DNA of 64,000 nt from Pseudomonadota bacterium (GTDB taxonomy: Bacteria; Pseudomonadota; Gammaproteobacteria; Burkholderiales; Burkholderiaceae_C). Below, one piece after another: positions 9,338 to 17,201 of this stretch (its first letter is position 1; every line of letters starts with the position of its first letter). The DNA lies in assembly GCA_023387335.1 (NCBI GenBank), contig JAEWIF010000026.1, positions 372,001 to 436,000 on the forward strand, read 5' to 3'. The notes beneath the pieces were generated by a model. The model was given only the letters and a program-made list of their open reading frames with translations, was not told the origin of the DNA and did not search any database. A program made the position numbers and the translations under genes.

Positions 9338-10242
9338 TTGGAGTCAACCCACTGCGACGCGAGATGCTCCACCAGCAGCTGGGCCGCCGGCGAAAGCGAG
9401 TGCGCGTCGCGGTAACAGATGATGAACCGCCGTTCGGCCCAGGGCTCGTCCAGCGGGATGGTGCGCAGCCCGTAGGCCGCGGTCTGCAGCTCGGTGACTT
9501 CGCGCGGCACCAGGCTGATGGCCAGCCCCGCGCGCACGACGCGCAGGGCGGCCTCGAAATTGGTGACGACCACGCGGTGCCGCACCTGGCGGCCCAGCTG
9601 CGCGGCCTGGCGGCCCAGCATCACCTGCACCGCGCTGTTGACGGGCAGGCTCACGTGCTCCCAGTCGAGCGTCTGCTCGAAGCGCAGCGACTTGCGGCTC
9701 GCGAGCGGATGCCCCGGCGGCACCACGATGCACAGGTGGTCGCTGCGATACGGCCGCGCCTCGAGCGTGCCCAGCTCGGCCGCGTCCCAGCACACGCCCA
9801 GCGACGCCAGGCCTTCGCGCACGCCGCGCACGATCTCCGGGCTGACGCGCTCTTCCATGTCCACCTGGATGCTGCGGTGCGCCGGCTGCTGCAGGAAGGC
9901 GGCCACGTCGTCGGCCAGTGACTCCGTCATCGCCGACACCGACGCCAGGATGCGCACCTGCCCGCGCGCGCCGCCCGCATAGCCCTGCATGTCGTGCTCG
10001 ATGCGCGCCGCGCTGTCGAGCATGGCGCGCGCATGCTCCAGCAGCGTCTGGCCCGCCGCCGTCGGCACCACGCCGTGGCGCTTGCGCACGAGCAGGGGCG
10101 TTCCGACCTGGCTTTCCAGCTGGGCCAGCCGCTTGCTGATGGCCGAGCCGACGATGTTGGCCCGCTCGCCGGCGCGCGCGATGTTGCCCGCCTCGCAGAC
10201 GGAGACGAACAGGCGCAGCGTGGTCAGGTCGAGGTCGCGCAC
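9334..10242 (-). CDS. LysR family transcriptional regulator
   Basis: 302 residues with an N-terminal winged helix-turn-helix (about 5-65, with AGERANIVGSAISKRLAQLE) and a LysR substrate-binding domain. GTG at 10242 is the start because an in-frame stop lies only nine codons further upstream; no clear ribosome site is visible. The gene is upstream of and overlaps the aconitase-family gene and is divergent from the lyase/CoA-transferase/Bug operon. It probably controls both from the 81-bp gap, where a T-N11-A box is present. The inducer is presumably the pathway's dicarboxylate or a CoA ester. Confidence 0.93.
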   Translation of the reverse strand: MRDLDLTTLRLFVSVCEAGNIARAGERANIVGSAISKRLAQLESQVGTPLLVRKRHGVVPTAAGQTLLEHARAMLDSAARIEHDMQGYAGGARGQVRILASVSAMTESLADDVAAFLQQPAHRSIQVDMEERVSPEIVRGVREGLASLGVCWDAAELGTLEARPYRSDHLCIVVPPGHPLASRKSLRFEQTLDWEHVSLPVNSAVQVMLGRQAAQLGRQVRHRVVVTNFEAALRVVRAGLAISLVPREVTELQTAAYGLRTIPLDEPWAERRFIICYRDAHSLSPAAQLLVEHLASQWVDSK

Positions 10243-10254
10243 GGGCTTGTGAAA

Positions 10255-10267
10255 TTCCGTTATGGAA
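10255..10267. promoter_or_regulatory. candidate LysR operator (TTCC-N5-GGAA)
   Basis: TTCCGTTATGGAA is a perfect 4+4 inverted repeat that also satisfies the LysR T-N11-A rule. It lies 13 bp from the regulator's GTG and 57 bp before the divergent lyase gene. A looser repeat pair, GAAATTCCG (10251-10259) and CGGAAATTC (10303-10311), brackets the gap and may be the second binding region. Confidence 0.55.
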
Positions 10268-10323
10268 CGTTAGGCTTCTCAAAGTGAGATGCCGTGTCGT
10301 TTCGGAAATTCTAAACTCGCACC

Positions 10324-11283
10324 ATGAACGAGAGAACCCTGACCCCTGACGGCCTGCCGGCGCAGGTCGTGATCCGCGAAGTGGGCCTGCGCGACGGCCT
10401 GCAGATCATTCCCCGCACCGTGCCCACGGCCGACAAGCTGGAATGGGTGCGCGACGCCCATGCCGCCGGCGAGCGTGAACTCGAAGTGGGCTCCTTCGTG
10501 CCCGCGCGCCTGATGCCGCAGCTGGCCGACACGGCCGAAGTCCTGGACTTCGCGAAGACGCTGCCCGGCGTCGTGGCCTCCGTGCTGGTCCCCAACCTCA
10601 AAGGCGCCGAGCGCGCCATCGCGGAGGAAGCGCACGCGATGCTGGTGCCGCTCTCGGCCAGCCACCAGCACAGCCTGGCCAACCTGCGCAAGACGCCCGA
10701 GGACGTGGTCGCCGAGATCGGCCGCATCCGCGCCGCGCGGGACGCGGCGGGTTCGCGCACCCTGCTGGAGGTAGGCATCAGCACCGCGTTCGGCTGCACG
10801 ATCCAGGGCGAGGTGAAGCCGGTCGACGTGGTGCGGCTGGTGTCCGCCGTGCTCGACGCCGGCGCCGAGAAGGTGAGCCTGGCCGACACCGTCGGCTACG
10901 CCGATCCCGCGATGGTCAGCCGCCTGTTCGAGCAGGTGCTGCGCATCGCCGGCGACCGCCTGGACACCGCGCATTTCCACGACACGCGCGGCCTCGGCCT
11001 GGCCAACTGCTACGCCGCGCTGCGCCTGGGCATCCGCCGCTTCGACGCCTGCCTGGGCGGCATCGGCGGCTGCCCGCACGCGCCCGGCGCGAGCGGCAAC
11101 GTCGCCACCGAGGACCTGGCCTACATGCTCGCCAGCATGGGGATCGAGACGGGCCTGGACTTCGACGCGCTGCTCAAGCTGCGCGGACGGCTCGCGAAAT
11201 GGCTGGAAGGCGAGGCGCTGCACGGTTCGCTCTGGCGCGCCGGCCTGCCCAGGACCCTGCGTCGCGAAGAGGTGGCGGCATGA
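10324..11283 (+). CDS. HMG-CoA lyase family protein (probable citramalyl-CoA-type lyase)
   Basis: 319 residues of the HMGL-like TIM-barrel family (PF00682), which cleaves 3-hydroxy-3-methyl acyl-CoA esters. RDGLQ (about 25-29) carries the catalytic Arg and Asp. HFHDTRG supplies the metal-binding histidines. GGCPHAPGASGNVATED is the glycine-rich active-site loop with its Cys. HMG-CoA lyase itself is possible, but the partner CoA-transferase and dehydratase favour cleavage of a citramalyl-CoA-like ester to acetyl-CoA and pyruvate; (R)-citramalyl-CoA lyases of this family are known. It is the first gene of the plus-strand operon and overlaps the next gene by 4 bp. Confidence 0.85.
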   Translation: MNERTLTPDGLPAQVVIREVGLRDGLQIIPRTVPTADKLEWVRDAHAAGERELEVGSFVPARLMPQLADTAEVLDFAKTLPGVVASVLVPNLKGAERAIAEEAHAMLVPLSASHQHSLANLRKTPEDVVAEIGRIRAARDAAGSRTLLEVGISTAFGCTIQGEVKPVDVVRLVSAVLDAGAEKVSLADTVGYADPAMVSRLFEQVLRIAGDRLDTAHFHDTRGLGLANCYAALRLGIRRFDACLGGIGGCPHAPGASGNVATEDLAYMLASMGIETGLDFDALLKLRGRLAKWLEGEALHGSLWRAGLPRTLRREEVAA

Positions 11284-12491
11284 GCGCCGGACAGGCGAAG
11301 GCCGGCGCGCCGCTTCCGCTGGCCGGCCTGCGCGTCGTCGAATTCACCCACATGGTGATGGGACCCACCTGCGGCCTGGTGCTGGCCGACCTGGGCGCGG
11401 AAGTCATCAAGGTCGAGCCGATCGACGGCGACCGCACGCGCCACCTGCTGGGCGCGGGCGCGGGTTTCTTCCCCATGTTCAACCGCAACAAGAAGAGCAT
11501 CGCGCTGGACCTGCGCAGCGAGCAGGGCGCCGAGGTCGCCCGGCGCCTCTGCGCCACCGCCGACGTGGTGGCCGAGAACTTCAAGCCAGGCACCATGAAC
11601 AAGTACGGGCTGGACTACGCCAGCCTGTCGAAGGACAACCCGCGCCTCATCTACGTCAGCCACAAGGGCTTCCTGCCCGGTCCGTACGAGCACCGCACCG
11701 CGCTGGACGAAGTGGTGCAGATGATGGGCGGCCTGGCCTACATGACGGGCCGACCCGGCGATCCGCTACGCGCGGGAACCAGCGTGAACGACATCATGGG
11801 CGGCATGTTCGGCGCCATCGGCGCGCTGGGCGCGCTGGTGCAGCGCGGCATCACCGGCCGCGGCCAGGAGGTGCAGAGCGCGCTGTTCGAGAACAACGTG
11901 TTCCTGGTCGGCCAGCACATGCTGCAGTACGCCATCACCGGCAAGCCGGCCGCGCCGATGCCGGACCGCATCTCGGCCTGGGCGGTGTACGACGTGTTCA
12001 CCGTGAAGAACGGCGAGCAGATCTTCCTGGCGGCGGTGAGCGACGCGCAGTGGAAGGTGTTCTGCAACGCGCTCGGCTTCCAGGACCTGTTCGCCGACCC
12101 GGAGTACGCCACCAACAACGACCGCGTGCGCCAGCGCCCGCGCCTGATGCCGGTGCTGCGCCAGCGGCTGGCCACGCGGACGGCGGCCGAACTGGCCGAC
12201 ATCTTCGAGCGCCACGGCCTGCCCTTCGCGCCGATCCGCAAGCCCGAGGAACTGTTCGACGATCCGCACCTGCTGGCCACCGGCGGCCTGGCCGACGTGC
12301 GCCTCACCGATGGTCCCCGCGCCGGCGAGACCGCCAAGGCCACGCTCGCCCCGCTCACCCTGGCCGGCCGGCGCCTGGGCGTGCGCCTGCATCCGCCGCG
12401 CATGGGCGAGCACACGGCCGAACTGCTGCAGGGCCTGGGCTTCACCGACCGCGACATCGCGGGAATGCGCGAGCGGCAAGTGGTAGCCTGA
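11280..12491 (+). CDS. class III (CaiB/BaiF) CoA-transferase
   Basis: 403 residues, standard for family III CoA-transferases (PF02515). The ATG at 11280 overlaps the lyase stop (ATGA); further upstream starts would run into the lyase. Visible signatures are LRVVEFTHMVMGPTCG at the N-terminus, DLGAEVIKVEP near 38-48, RNKKSIALDLRS, and TALDEVVQMMGG whose Asp is the likely catalytic residue. The enzyme should move CoA from a donor such as succinyl-CoA to a carboxylic acid, here presumably the hydroxy diacid made by the aconitase-family hydratase, giving the substrate for the lyase. Confidence 0.9.
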   Translation: MSAGQAKAGAPLPLAGLRVVEFTHMVMGPTCGLVLADLGAEVIKVEPIDGDRTRHLLGAGAGFFPMFNRNKKSIALDLRSEQGAEVARRLCATADVVAENFKPGTMNKYGLDYASLSKDNPRLIYVSHKGFLPGPYEHRTALDEVVQMMGGLAYMTGRPGDPLRAGTSVNDIMGGMFGAIGALGALVQRGITGRGQEVQSALFENNVFLVGQHMLQYAITGKPAAPMPDRISAWAVYDVFTVKNGEQIFLAAVSDAQWKVFCNALGFQDLFADPEYATNNDRVRQRPRLMPVLRQRLATRTAAELADIFERHGLPFAPIRKPEELFDDPHLLATGGLADVRLTDGPRAGETAKATLAPLTLAGRRLGVRLHPPRMGEHTAELLQGLGFTDRDIAGMRERQVVA

Positions 12492-12558
12492 CGCCCTTTT
12501 CGCGTTTCGGCGTTTTTTCGATCCCTACTTTTTCGAGCATCCAACAGGAGACAAGAGC

Positions 12559-13545
12559 ATGAACTTCGATCACAACCTCTCGCGCCGCACCGTGCTCGCC
12601 GCCGGTGCCGCCACGCTGGCTGCCGGCGTGCTGCCGCTGTCCGCGTTCGCGCAGTCCGGCACCGTCCGCTTCGTCCTGCCCAACGCCACCGGCTCGGGCG
12701 TGGATGCCATCACCCGCTCGGCCCAGTCCGCGCTGGGCAAGGCGCTGAACACCAACGTGGTGGTGGAGAACCAGCCCGGCGCGGGCGGCATCGTGGGCCT
12801 GCAGACGCTGGCCCGCTCGGCCCCGGACGGCAACACGCTGTCGGTGGTGTCGAACAACGTGGTGATCTTCCCCAGCGTGCTCAAGTCGCTGCCGTTCGAC
12901 ATGCCGGGCGACTTCACGCCGATCGCCGTGGTCGGCGCCACGCCCATGGTGCTGGTGGTCAACCCCCAGCGCATGAACGCCAGCAACCACAAGGAGTTCG
13001 TCGCGCTGCTCAAGGCCAAGCCGGGCGGCTACAACTTCGCCTCCGGCGGCAACGGCACCATCCTCCACCTGGCGACCGAGCTGTACCTGGAAGCCGCCGG
13101 TGCCACCGCCAAGCACATCCCCTACAAGGGCGTGGGCCCGATGGTCACCGACCTGATCGGCGGCCAGGTCGACTTCGCCACCGCGGCGCTGCCGAGCCTG
13201 CAGGCGCACATCAAGAGCGGCGCGCTCAAGGCGATCGGCGCGCTGACGCCGCAGCGCACGCCGGCCGCGGCCGACATCCCGACCTTCGCCGAGCAGGGCC
13301 TGAACAACTTCGCGGTGGAAGCCTGGTTCGCCGTGATCGGGCCCAAGGGCATGAGCCCCGCCAACGTGAAGAAGACGCACGACGCGGTGGTCGCGGCCTT
13401 CAACGACCCGGCCGTCAAGGAGACCATGGCCAAGCAGGGCAACACCATCAACATCAGCAGCCCGGAGGAAGCCCAGGCGGCGTTCCGCCGCGAACTGGCC
13501 AAGTACGCGGCCCTGGTGAAGAAGGTGGGGCTCGAGCCGCAGTAA
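12559..13545 (+). CDS. Bug-type tripartite tricarboxylate receptor (periplasmic solute-binding protein)
   Basis: 328 residues. An N-terminal SRRTVLAAGAA (twin-arginine-like) and cleavage after AFAQ make it exported. The mature protein starts VRFVLPNATGSGVD and has the Bug hallmarks VVVENQPGAGGIVG and IPYKGVGPMVTDLIGGQVDF. Bug proteins bind carboxylates; many are orphan receptors. AGGAG lies 12 bases before the ATG. It is 67 bp behind the CoA-transferase gene with a weak hairpin between, so it may be made in greater amount. It probably captures the dicarboxylate handled by this cluster. Confidence 0.92.
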   Translation: MNFDHNLSRRTVLAAGAATLAAGVLPLSAFAQSGTVRFVLPNATGSGVDAITRSAQSALGKALNTNVVVENQPGAGGIVGLQTLARSAPDGNTLSVVSNNVVIFPSVLKSLPFDMPGDFTPIAVVGATPMVLVVNPQRMNASNHKEFVALLKAKPGGYNFASGGNGTILHLATELYLEAAGATAKHIPYKGVGPMVTDLIGGQVDFATAALPSLQAHIKSGALKAIGALTPQRTPAAADIPTFAEQGLNNFAVEAWFAVIGPKGMSPANVKKTHDAVVAAFNDPAVKETMAKQGNTINISSPEEAQAAFRRELAKYAALVKKVGLEPQ

Positions 13546-13562
13546 GCGCGGCGAGCCGCCGG

Positions 13563-13600
13563 CAACAAAAAAAGCGCGCCGATGGCGCGCTTTTTTGTTG
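13563..13600. terminator. bidirectional intrinsic terminator
   Basis: A near-perfect 17-bp inverted repeat: an A-run and AGCGCGCC, the loop GAT, then GGCGCGCT and a T-run. It sits between convergent genes ending at 13545 and 13603 and can act on both strands. Confidence 0.93.
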
Positions 13601-13602
13601 GC

Positions 13603-13812
13603 TCAGTAGCGGTACGGGTTGTTCGGCCGCCGGTCGTAGCGGTTGGGCACGCCGTCCCCGTCGCGGTCGCGGTACGCGCGCGGCGGCGGGCCGCTGCGGC
13701 CTTCCACGTACACGCCCACCGGCGCCGGCGCCGGCACGAAACCCACACAGCCGGCCAGCACCGCGCTGGCGCCCACGGCGGCCAGCAGCACCAGGGTTCT
13801 CTTCTTGGTCAT
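13603..13812 (-). CDS. small lipoprotein with a DxDxDG calcium-loop-like motif
   Basis: 69 residues. A Lys-Arg start, a hydrophobic stretch and the lipobox LAGC (about 19-22) give a mature lipoprotein of only about 48 residues. Its tail, DRDGDGVPNRYDRRPNNP, resembles the thrombospondin type-3/OmpA-linker calcium repeat, and a Pro/Ala-rich linker precedes it. AGGAGG five bases before the ATG is one of the strongest ribosome sites in the window. Similar short lipoproteins occur in Burkholderiales; the function is unknown. It has its own transcription unit, ending at the shared terminator. Confidence 0.85.
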   Translation of the reverse strand: MTKKRTLVLLAAVGASAVLAGCVGFVPAPAPVGVYVEGRSGPPPRAYRDRDGDGVPNRYDRRPNNPYRY

Positions 13813-13917
13813 CGAAGCCTCCTATCAGGAAGCTCCGATTGAGTCAGGCACGGGTCAACCGTTTGTGGCCGGCGTGCGCGCAGGTGTATCGGCGGGTAAA
13901 GCACCCGCCGCGAGCGC

Positions 13918-15027
13918 TCAGGCGCCCCACATCTCCTGCGCCGTCTCCACCACCAGGCGCAGCTTGTTGCGCTGGTCTTCCACCGCGATGTTGTTGCCGT
14001 GCACGGTGCTGGAGAAGCCGCACTGCGGCGACAGGGCCAGCTGCTCCATCGGCGCGTACCTGGCGGCTTCGTCGATGCGGCGCTTGAGGCCGTCCTTGTT
14101 CTCCAGCTGGCCGAACTTGGTGGTCACCAGGCCCAGCACCACGGTCTTGCCCTTGGGCAGGTAGCGCAGCGGGCGGAAGTCGCCGGAGCGCTCGTCGTCG
14201 TACTCCATGAAGTACGCGTCGATGTCCATCTCCTTGAGCAGCGCCTCGGCCACCGGCTCGTAGTTGCCGGCGGCGGCGTGGGTGCTCTTGAAGTTGCCGC
14301 GGCACAGGTGCATGGCCAGCAGCATGCCCTCGGGCTTCTGGGCCACGACCTTGTTGATGAACTTCGCGTAGCGGTGCGGCAGCTCGTTGGGATCGTCGCC
14401 GCGCTGGCGGGCCGCCTCGCGCATCTTCTCGTCGCACAGGTAGGCGAGGTTGGTGTCGTCCATCTGCACGTAGCGGCAGCCGGCCACGTACAGCGAGCGC
14501 AGCTCGTCGCCGTAGGCCTGGGCCACGTCGTCGTAGAAGGAGGGATCCAGCTCCGGATAGGCCTGCTTGCTGATGCCCGCGCGGCCGCCGCGGAAGTGCA
14601 GCATGGTGGGCGAGGGGATGGTCACCTTGGGCGTGTGGCCGGCGGAGACCTGCGACTTCAGGTACTCGAAGTCGGCCTTCTGGATGTCCTTGGCATGGCG
14701 CACCTTTTCGATCACGCGGATCACCGGCGGCGCCAGTTCCTCGCTGCCGTCGGGCTTCCTGATCGTGACCGGGATGTCGGTCTTCACGCCGCCCAGCTGC
14801 TCGAGGAAGTCGATGTGGAAGTAGGTGCGGCGGAACTCGCCGTCGGTGATGCTCTTGAGGCCGATGCTCTCCTGGAACTTCACGATCTCGGCGATGGCCT
14901 TGTCTTCCACTTCGCGCAGCTGCGCGGGAGTGATCTCGCCGCGGGCCTTCTTCTCGCGGGCTTCGAGCAGGTACTGCGGGCGCAGGAAGCTGCCGACGTG
15001 GTCGTAGCGGGCGGGGAGTTGCATCAT
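13918..15027 (-). CDS. MetE C-terminal-like (YxjG/YxjH family) methyltransferase
   Basis: 369 residues of the cobalamin-independent methionine synthase catalytic fold (PF01717). The zinc-site residues of that family appear to be present: His and Cys in MHLCRGN, Glu in MEYDDE, and Cys in SPQCGFSS. It lacks the N-terminal MetE half, as do YxjG/YxjH proteins that use simpler methyl donors. It is the third gene of the vanA-vanB operon, 28 bp behind vanB, with AGAGGA before its ATG (a second in-frame ATG follows directly). The operon position suggests it handles the C1 unit or another methyl group linked to methoxy-aromatics, but housekeeping methionine synthesis cannot be excluded. Confidence 0.85.
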   Translation of the reverse strand: MMQLPARYDHVGSFLRPQYLLEAREKKARGEITPAQLREVEDKAIAEIVKFQESIGLKSITDGEFRRTYFHIDFLEQLGGVKTDIPVTIRKPDGSEELAPPVIRVIEKVRHAKDIQKADFEYLKSQVSAGHTPKVTIPSPTMLHFRGGRAGISKQAYPELDPSFYDDVAQAYGDELRSLYVAGCRYVQMDDTNLAYLCDEKMREAARQRGDDPNELPHRYAKFINKVVAQKPEGMLLAMHLCRGNFKSTHAAAGNYEPVAEALLKEMDIDAYFMEYDDERSGDFRPLRYLPKGKTVVLGLVTTKFGQLENKDGLKRRIDEAARYAPMEQLALSPQCGFSSTVHGNNIAVEDQRNKLRLVVETAQEMWGA

Positions 15028-15055
15028 GGTTGTCGTCCTCTCGGTTCAGTCAAAG

Positions 15056-16012
15056 TCATAGATCCAGCACCAGCAGCCCGTTCTTCGCCCGCGAGATGCA
15101 AGGCGTGAACTGGTCGTTCTTCGCCTTCTCCTCGTCGGTGAAGTACAGGTCGCGGTGGTCGCATTCGCCTTCCAGCACGCGCGTGATGCAGGTGCCGCAC
15201 ACGCCCTGTTCGCAGGACACGAGCACCTCCACGCCGTGGGCCTGGAGCGCCTGGATCACGGTCTGGTCGGCGAGCACCGGGATCACCTGGCCGCTGCTGG
15301 CGATCTTCACCTCGAACGGGCGGTCGCCCGAGCCGTCCTGCGGCGCGGCGCCGAAATATTCCAGGTGCACCTGTTCCGCTGGCCAGCCCAGGCCCTGGGC
15401 GGTCTGCGTCACGTGCTGGATGAAGCCGGTAGGGCCGCACACGTACAGGTGCGTGCCGGCATCGCGGGCGCCGAGCGCCTTCGGCAGGTCGAGCTTCTGC
15501 GCCGCGTCGCCGTCGTCGAAATGGAAATGCACCCGCTGCGCGAACGGCGCGGCCTGGATCTCCTCGCGGAAGGCCGTGCGCTCTACCGAGCGCGTGCAGT
15601 AGTGCAGCTCGAAGTCGGCGCCGATCGCATGCAGCCGCTGCGCCATGCACAGCAGCGGCGTGATGCCGATGCCGCCGGCCAGCAGCACGGTGCGCTTCGC
15701 GTGCACCAGGGGGAAGTGATTGCGCGGCTCGCTGATGGTGAGCAGGTCGCCCTCGTTCACGCTGTCGTGCAGGCCGGCCGAGCCGCCGCGCGTCTGCGGA
15801 TCGCGCAGCACGGCGATGCGGTAGCGGTGCCGCTCGCCGGCGTCGTTGCACAGCGAATACTGGCGGATCGGACCGCCGGGCACATGCACGTCCACGTGCG
15901 AGCCGGCGCTGAAGGCGGGCAGGGGCCCGCCGTCGGCGCGGCCCAGTTCGAAGCCGGCGATGCCTTCGGCTTCCCGGCGCTTGCCCAGCACCTTGACGAC
16001 GAGATCGGTCAT
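15056..16012 (-). CDS. vanB: vanillate O-demethylase reductase subunit (PDR/VanB family)
   Basis: 318 residues, the size of VanB. Order of domains: a ferredoxin-reductase-type flavin domain (RQYSLCND near residue 55), a nucleotide-binding domain (LLAGGIGITPLLCMA near residue 112), and a C-terminal plant-type [2Fe-2S] domain with CEQGVCGTC near residue 268 plus a further downstream Cys. It passes electrons from NADH to the Rieske oxygenase VanA. It starts 7 bp after the vanA stop. Other Rieske oxygenase reductases share this layout, so the specific name rests on the vanA neighbour. Confidence 0.9.
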   Translation of the reverse strand: MTDLVVKVLGKRREAEGIAGFELGRADGGPLPAFSAGSHVDVHVPGGPIRQYSLCNDAGERHRYRIAVLRDPQTRGGSAGLHDSVNEGDLLTISEPRNHFPLVHAKRTVLLAGGIGITPLLCMAQRLHAIGADFELHYCTRSVERTAFREEIQAAPFAQRVHFHFDDGDAAQKLDLPKALGARDAGTHLYVCGPTGFIQHVTQTAQGLGWPAEQVHLEYFGAAPQDGSGDRPFEVKIASSGQVIPVLADQTVIQALQAHGVEVLVSCEQGVCGTCITRVLEGECDHRDLYFTDEEKAKNDQFTPCISRAKNGLLVLDL

Positions 16013-16019
16013 GGCCGGT

Positions 16020-17066
16020 TCACGCCGTCAGCGGTGCCGGCTGCTGTTCGCGCGCCACCAGCCGGTCGATGATGCGGCGCGCCTGCACGCCGCCGGCGTC
16101 GATGTTGAGCATCAGCAGCTTGCGCCCCGGGTGCGCCGACAGGCTGCGCTGCTGCGCCTCCAGCACCGCGGTGTCCTCCGCGAACACCTTGCCCTGGCCT
16201 TCGCGGATCTGCGCGGTGAGGTTGGTGTCGCGCGGATTGAAGTTGCGCGCCATGCCCCAGAAGTACCACATGCTGGTGTCGGTCTCGGGCGTGAGGAAGT
16301 CCACCACGATGCTGTAGACCTTGTCCTTGGGGTCGGCGTGGTAGCCGCCCTTGCCGGCGTGCGCCACGCCCACCTCGATCATCACGTGGCTGGGCGGGAT
16401 GAAGTGGCAGACCTGCCAGCGGTCCACCGGCACGTCGTCGGCCAGCTGGTTGCCGCGCAGGTTGGCGCGCCAGAACGGCGGGGCCATCACCTTGTCCATG
16501 AAGCGGCTGGTGATCACTCGGTCGCCTTCCGTCCTGGTCACGACCGGCGCCTCGTCGATCTCCTTCTGGCCGATGCTGGTGGCGTGCACGTAGGTCTCGT
16601 GCGTCAGGTCCATCAGGTTGTCGACCATGAGGCGGTAGTCGCACTCGATGTGGTACAGCCCGCCGCCGTAGGCCCAGTCGGGGTTGCCGGCCCATTCCAG
16701 CGGATGGATCAGCGCCGGGTCGGCCTGCGCCGCATCGCCGGGCCACACCCAGACGAAGCCGTACTTTTCCACCACCGGGAAGGCGCGGATCTTCGGGAAG
16801 CCTTGCACGCGCTGGCCGGGCATGGAGACGGTCTTGCCCTCGCAGCCCATGACCAGGCCGTGGTAGCCGCAGACCAGGTTGCCTTCGCAGACCCGGCCCA
16901 GCGACAGCGGTGCGCCGCGGTGCGGACAGAAGTCCTCGAGCGCCGCGACTTCGCCCTGGCGCGGGCGGAAGAACACGATCTTCTCGTTGCAGATGGTGCG
17001 CCCCAGCGGTTTGGCATCGATCTCGTCGGGGGTGCAGGCGACGTACCAGGCGTTCTTGGGGAACAT
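16020..17066 (-). CDS. vanA: vanillate O-demethylase oxygenase subunit (Rieske, VanA)
   Basis: 348 residues. The N-terminus, FPKNAWYVACTPDEI, is characteristic of VanA. The Rieske [2Fe-2S] ligands are in CPHRGAP (about 47-53) and CGYHG (about 66-70). DLTHETYVH near residue 155 holds histidines of the mononuclear iron. The enzyme converts vanillate to protocatechuate and formaldehyde, feeding the pmd pathway found at 30-36 kb. There is no strong ribosome site. An operator TGTATACA lies ten bases upstream of the ATG and overlaps the likely -10, so repression by the divergent GntR protein is expected. Confidence 0.9.
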   Translation of the reverse strand: MFPKNAWYVACTPDEIDAKPLGRTICNEKIVFFRPRQGEVAALEDFCPHRGAPLSLGRVCEGNLVCGYHGLVMGCEGKTVSMPGQRVQGFPKIRAFPVVEKYGFVWVWPGDAAQADPALIHPLEWAGNPDWAYGGGLYHIECDYRLMVDNLMDLTHETYVHATSIGQKEIDEAPVVTRTEGDRVITSRFMDKVMAPPFWRANLRGNQLADDVPVDRWQVCHFIPPSHVMIEVGVAHAGKGGYHADPKDKVYSIVVDFLTPETDTSMWYFWGMARNFNPRDTNLTAQIREGQGKVFAEDTAVLEAQQRSLSAHPGRKLLMLNIDAGGVQARRIIDRLVAREQQPAPLTA

Positions 17067-17075
17067 GGCGGCGAG

Positions 17076-17083
17076 TGTATACA
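17076..17083. promoter_or_regulatory. TGTATACA operator at vanA
   Basis: A perfect 8-bp palindrome ten bases upstream of the vanA start. An identical copy lies at 17186-17193 by the divergent regulator's start. Its TATACA also reads as a -10 for vanA, so binding would block transcription. Confidence 0.65.
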
Positions 17084-17185
17084 GGAAATGACGATTCTCC
17101 TGCTTCGGGATCGGGGCTGTTTGGGCGGTCTCTCAGTGAAAACCACCGCTTGCCCGGTTCTCCAGCCCTTGGCTAGACTCTCTGT

Positions 17186-17193
17186 TGTATACA
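17186..17193. promoter_or_regulatory. TGTATACA operator at vanR
   Basis: Second perfect copy, eight bases before the GTG of the GntR/FCD gene. With the copy at 17076 it brackets the 135-bp divergent promoter, as expected for autoregulation plus control of vanAB. Confidence 0.65.
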
Positions 17194-17201
17194 TCTCAGC
17201 C

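Noticed and set aside
12490..12516. Hairpin and T-run after the CoA-transferase gene as a terminator
   Set aside because: The stem is only five base pairs with a 12-base loop; partial attenuation is possible but a firm call is not.
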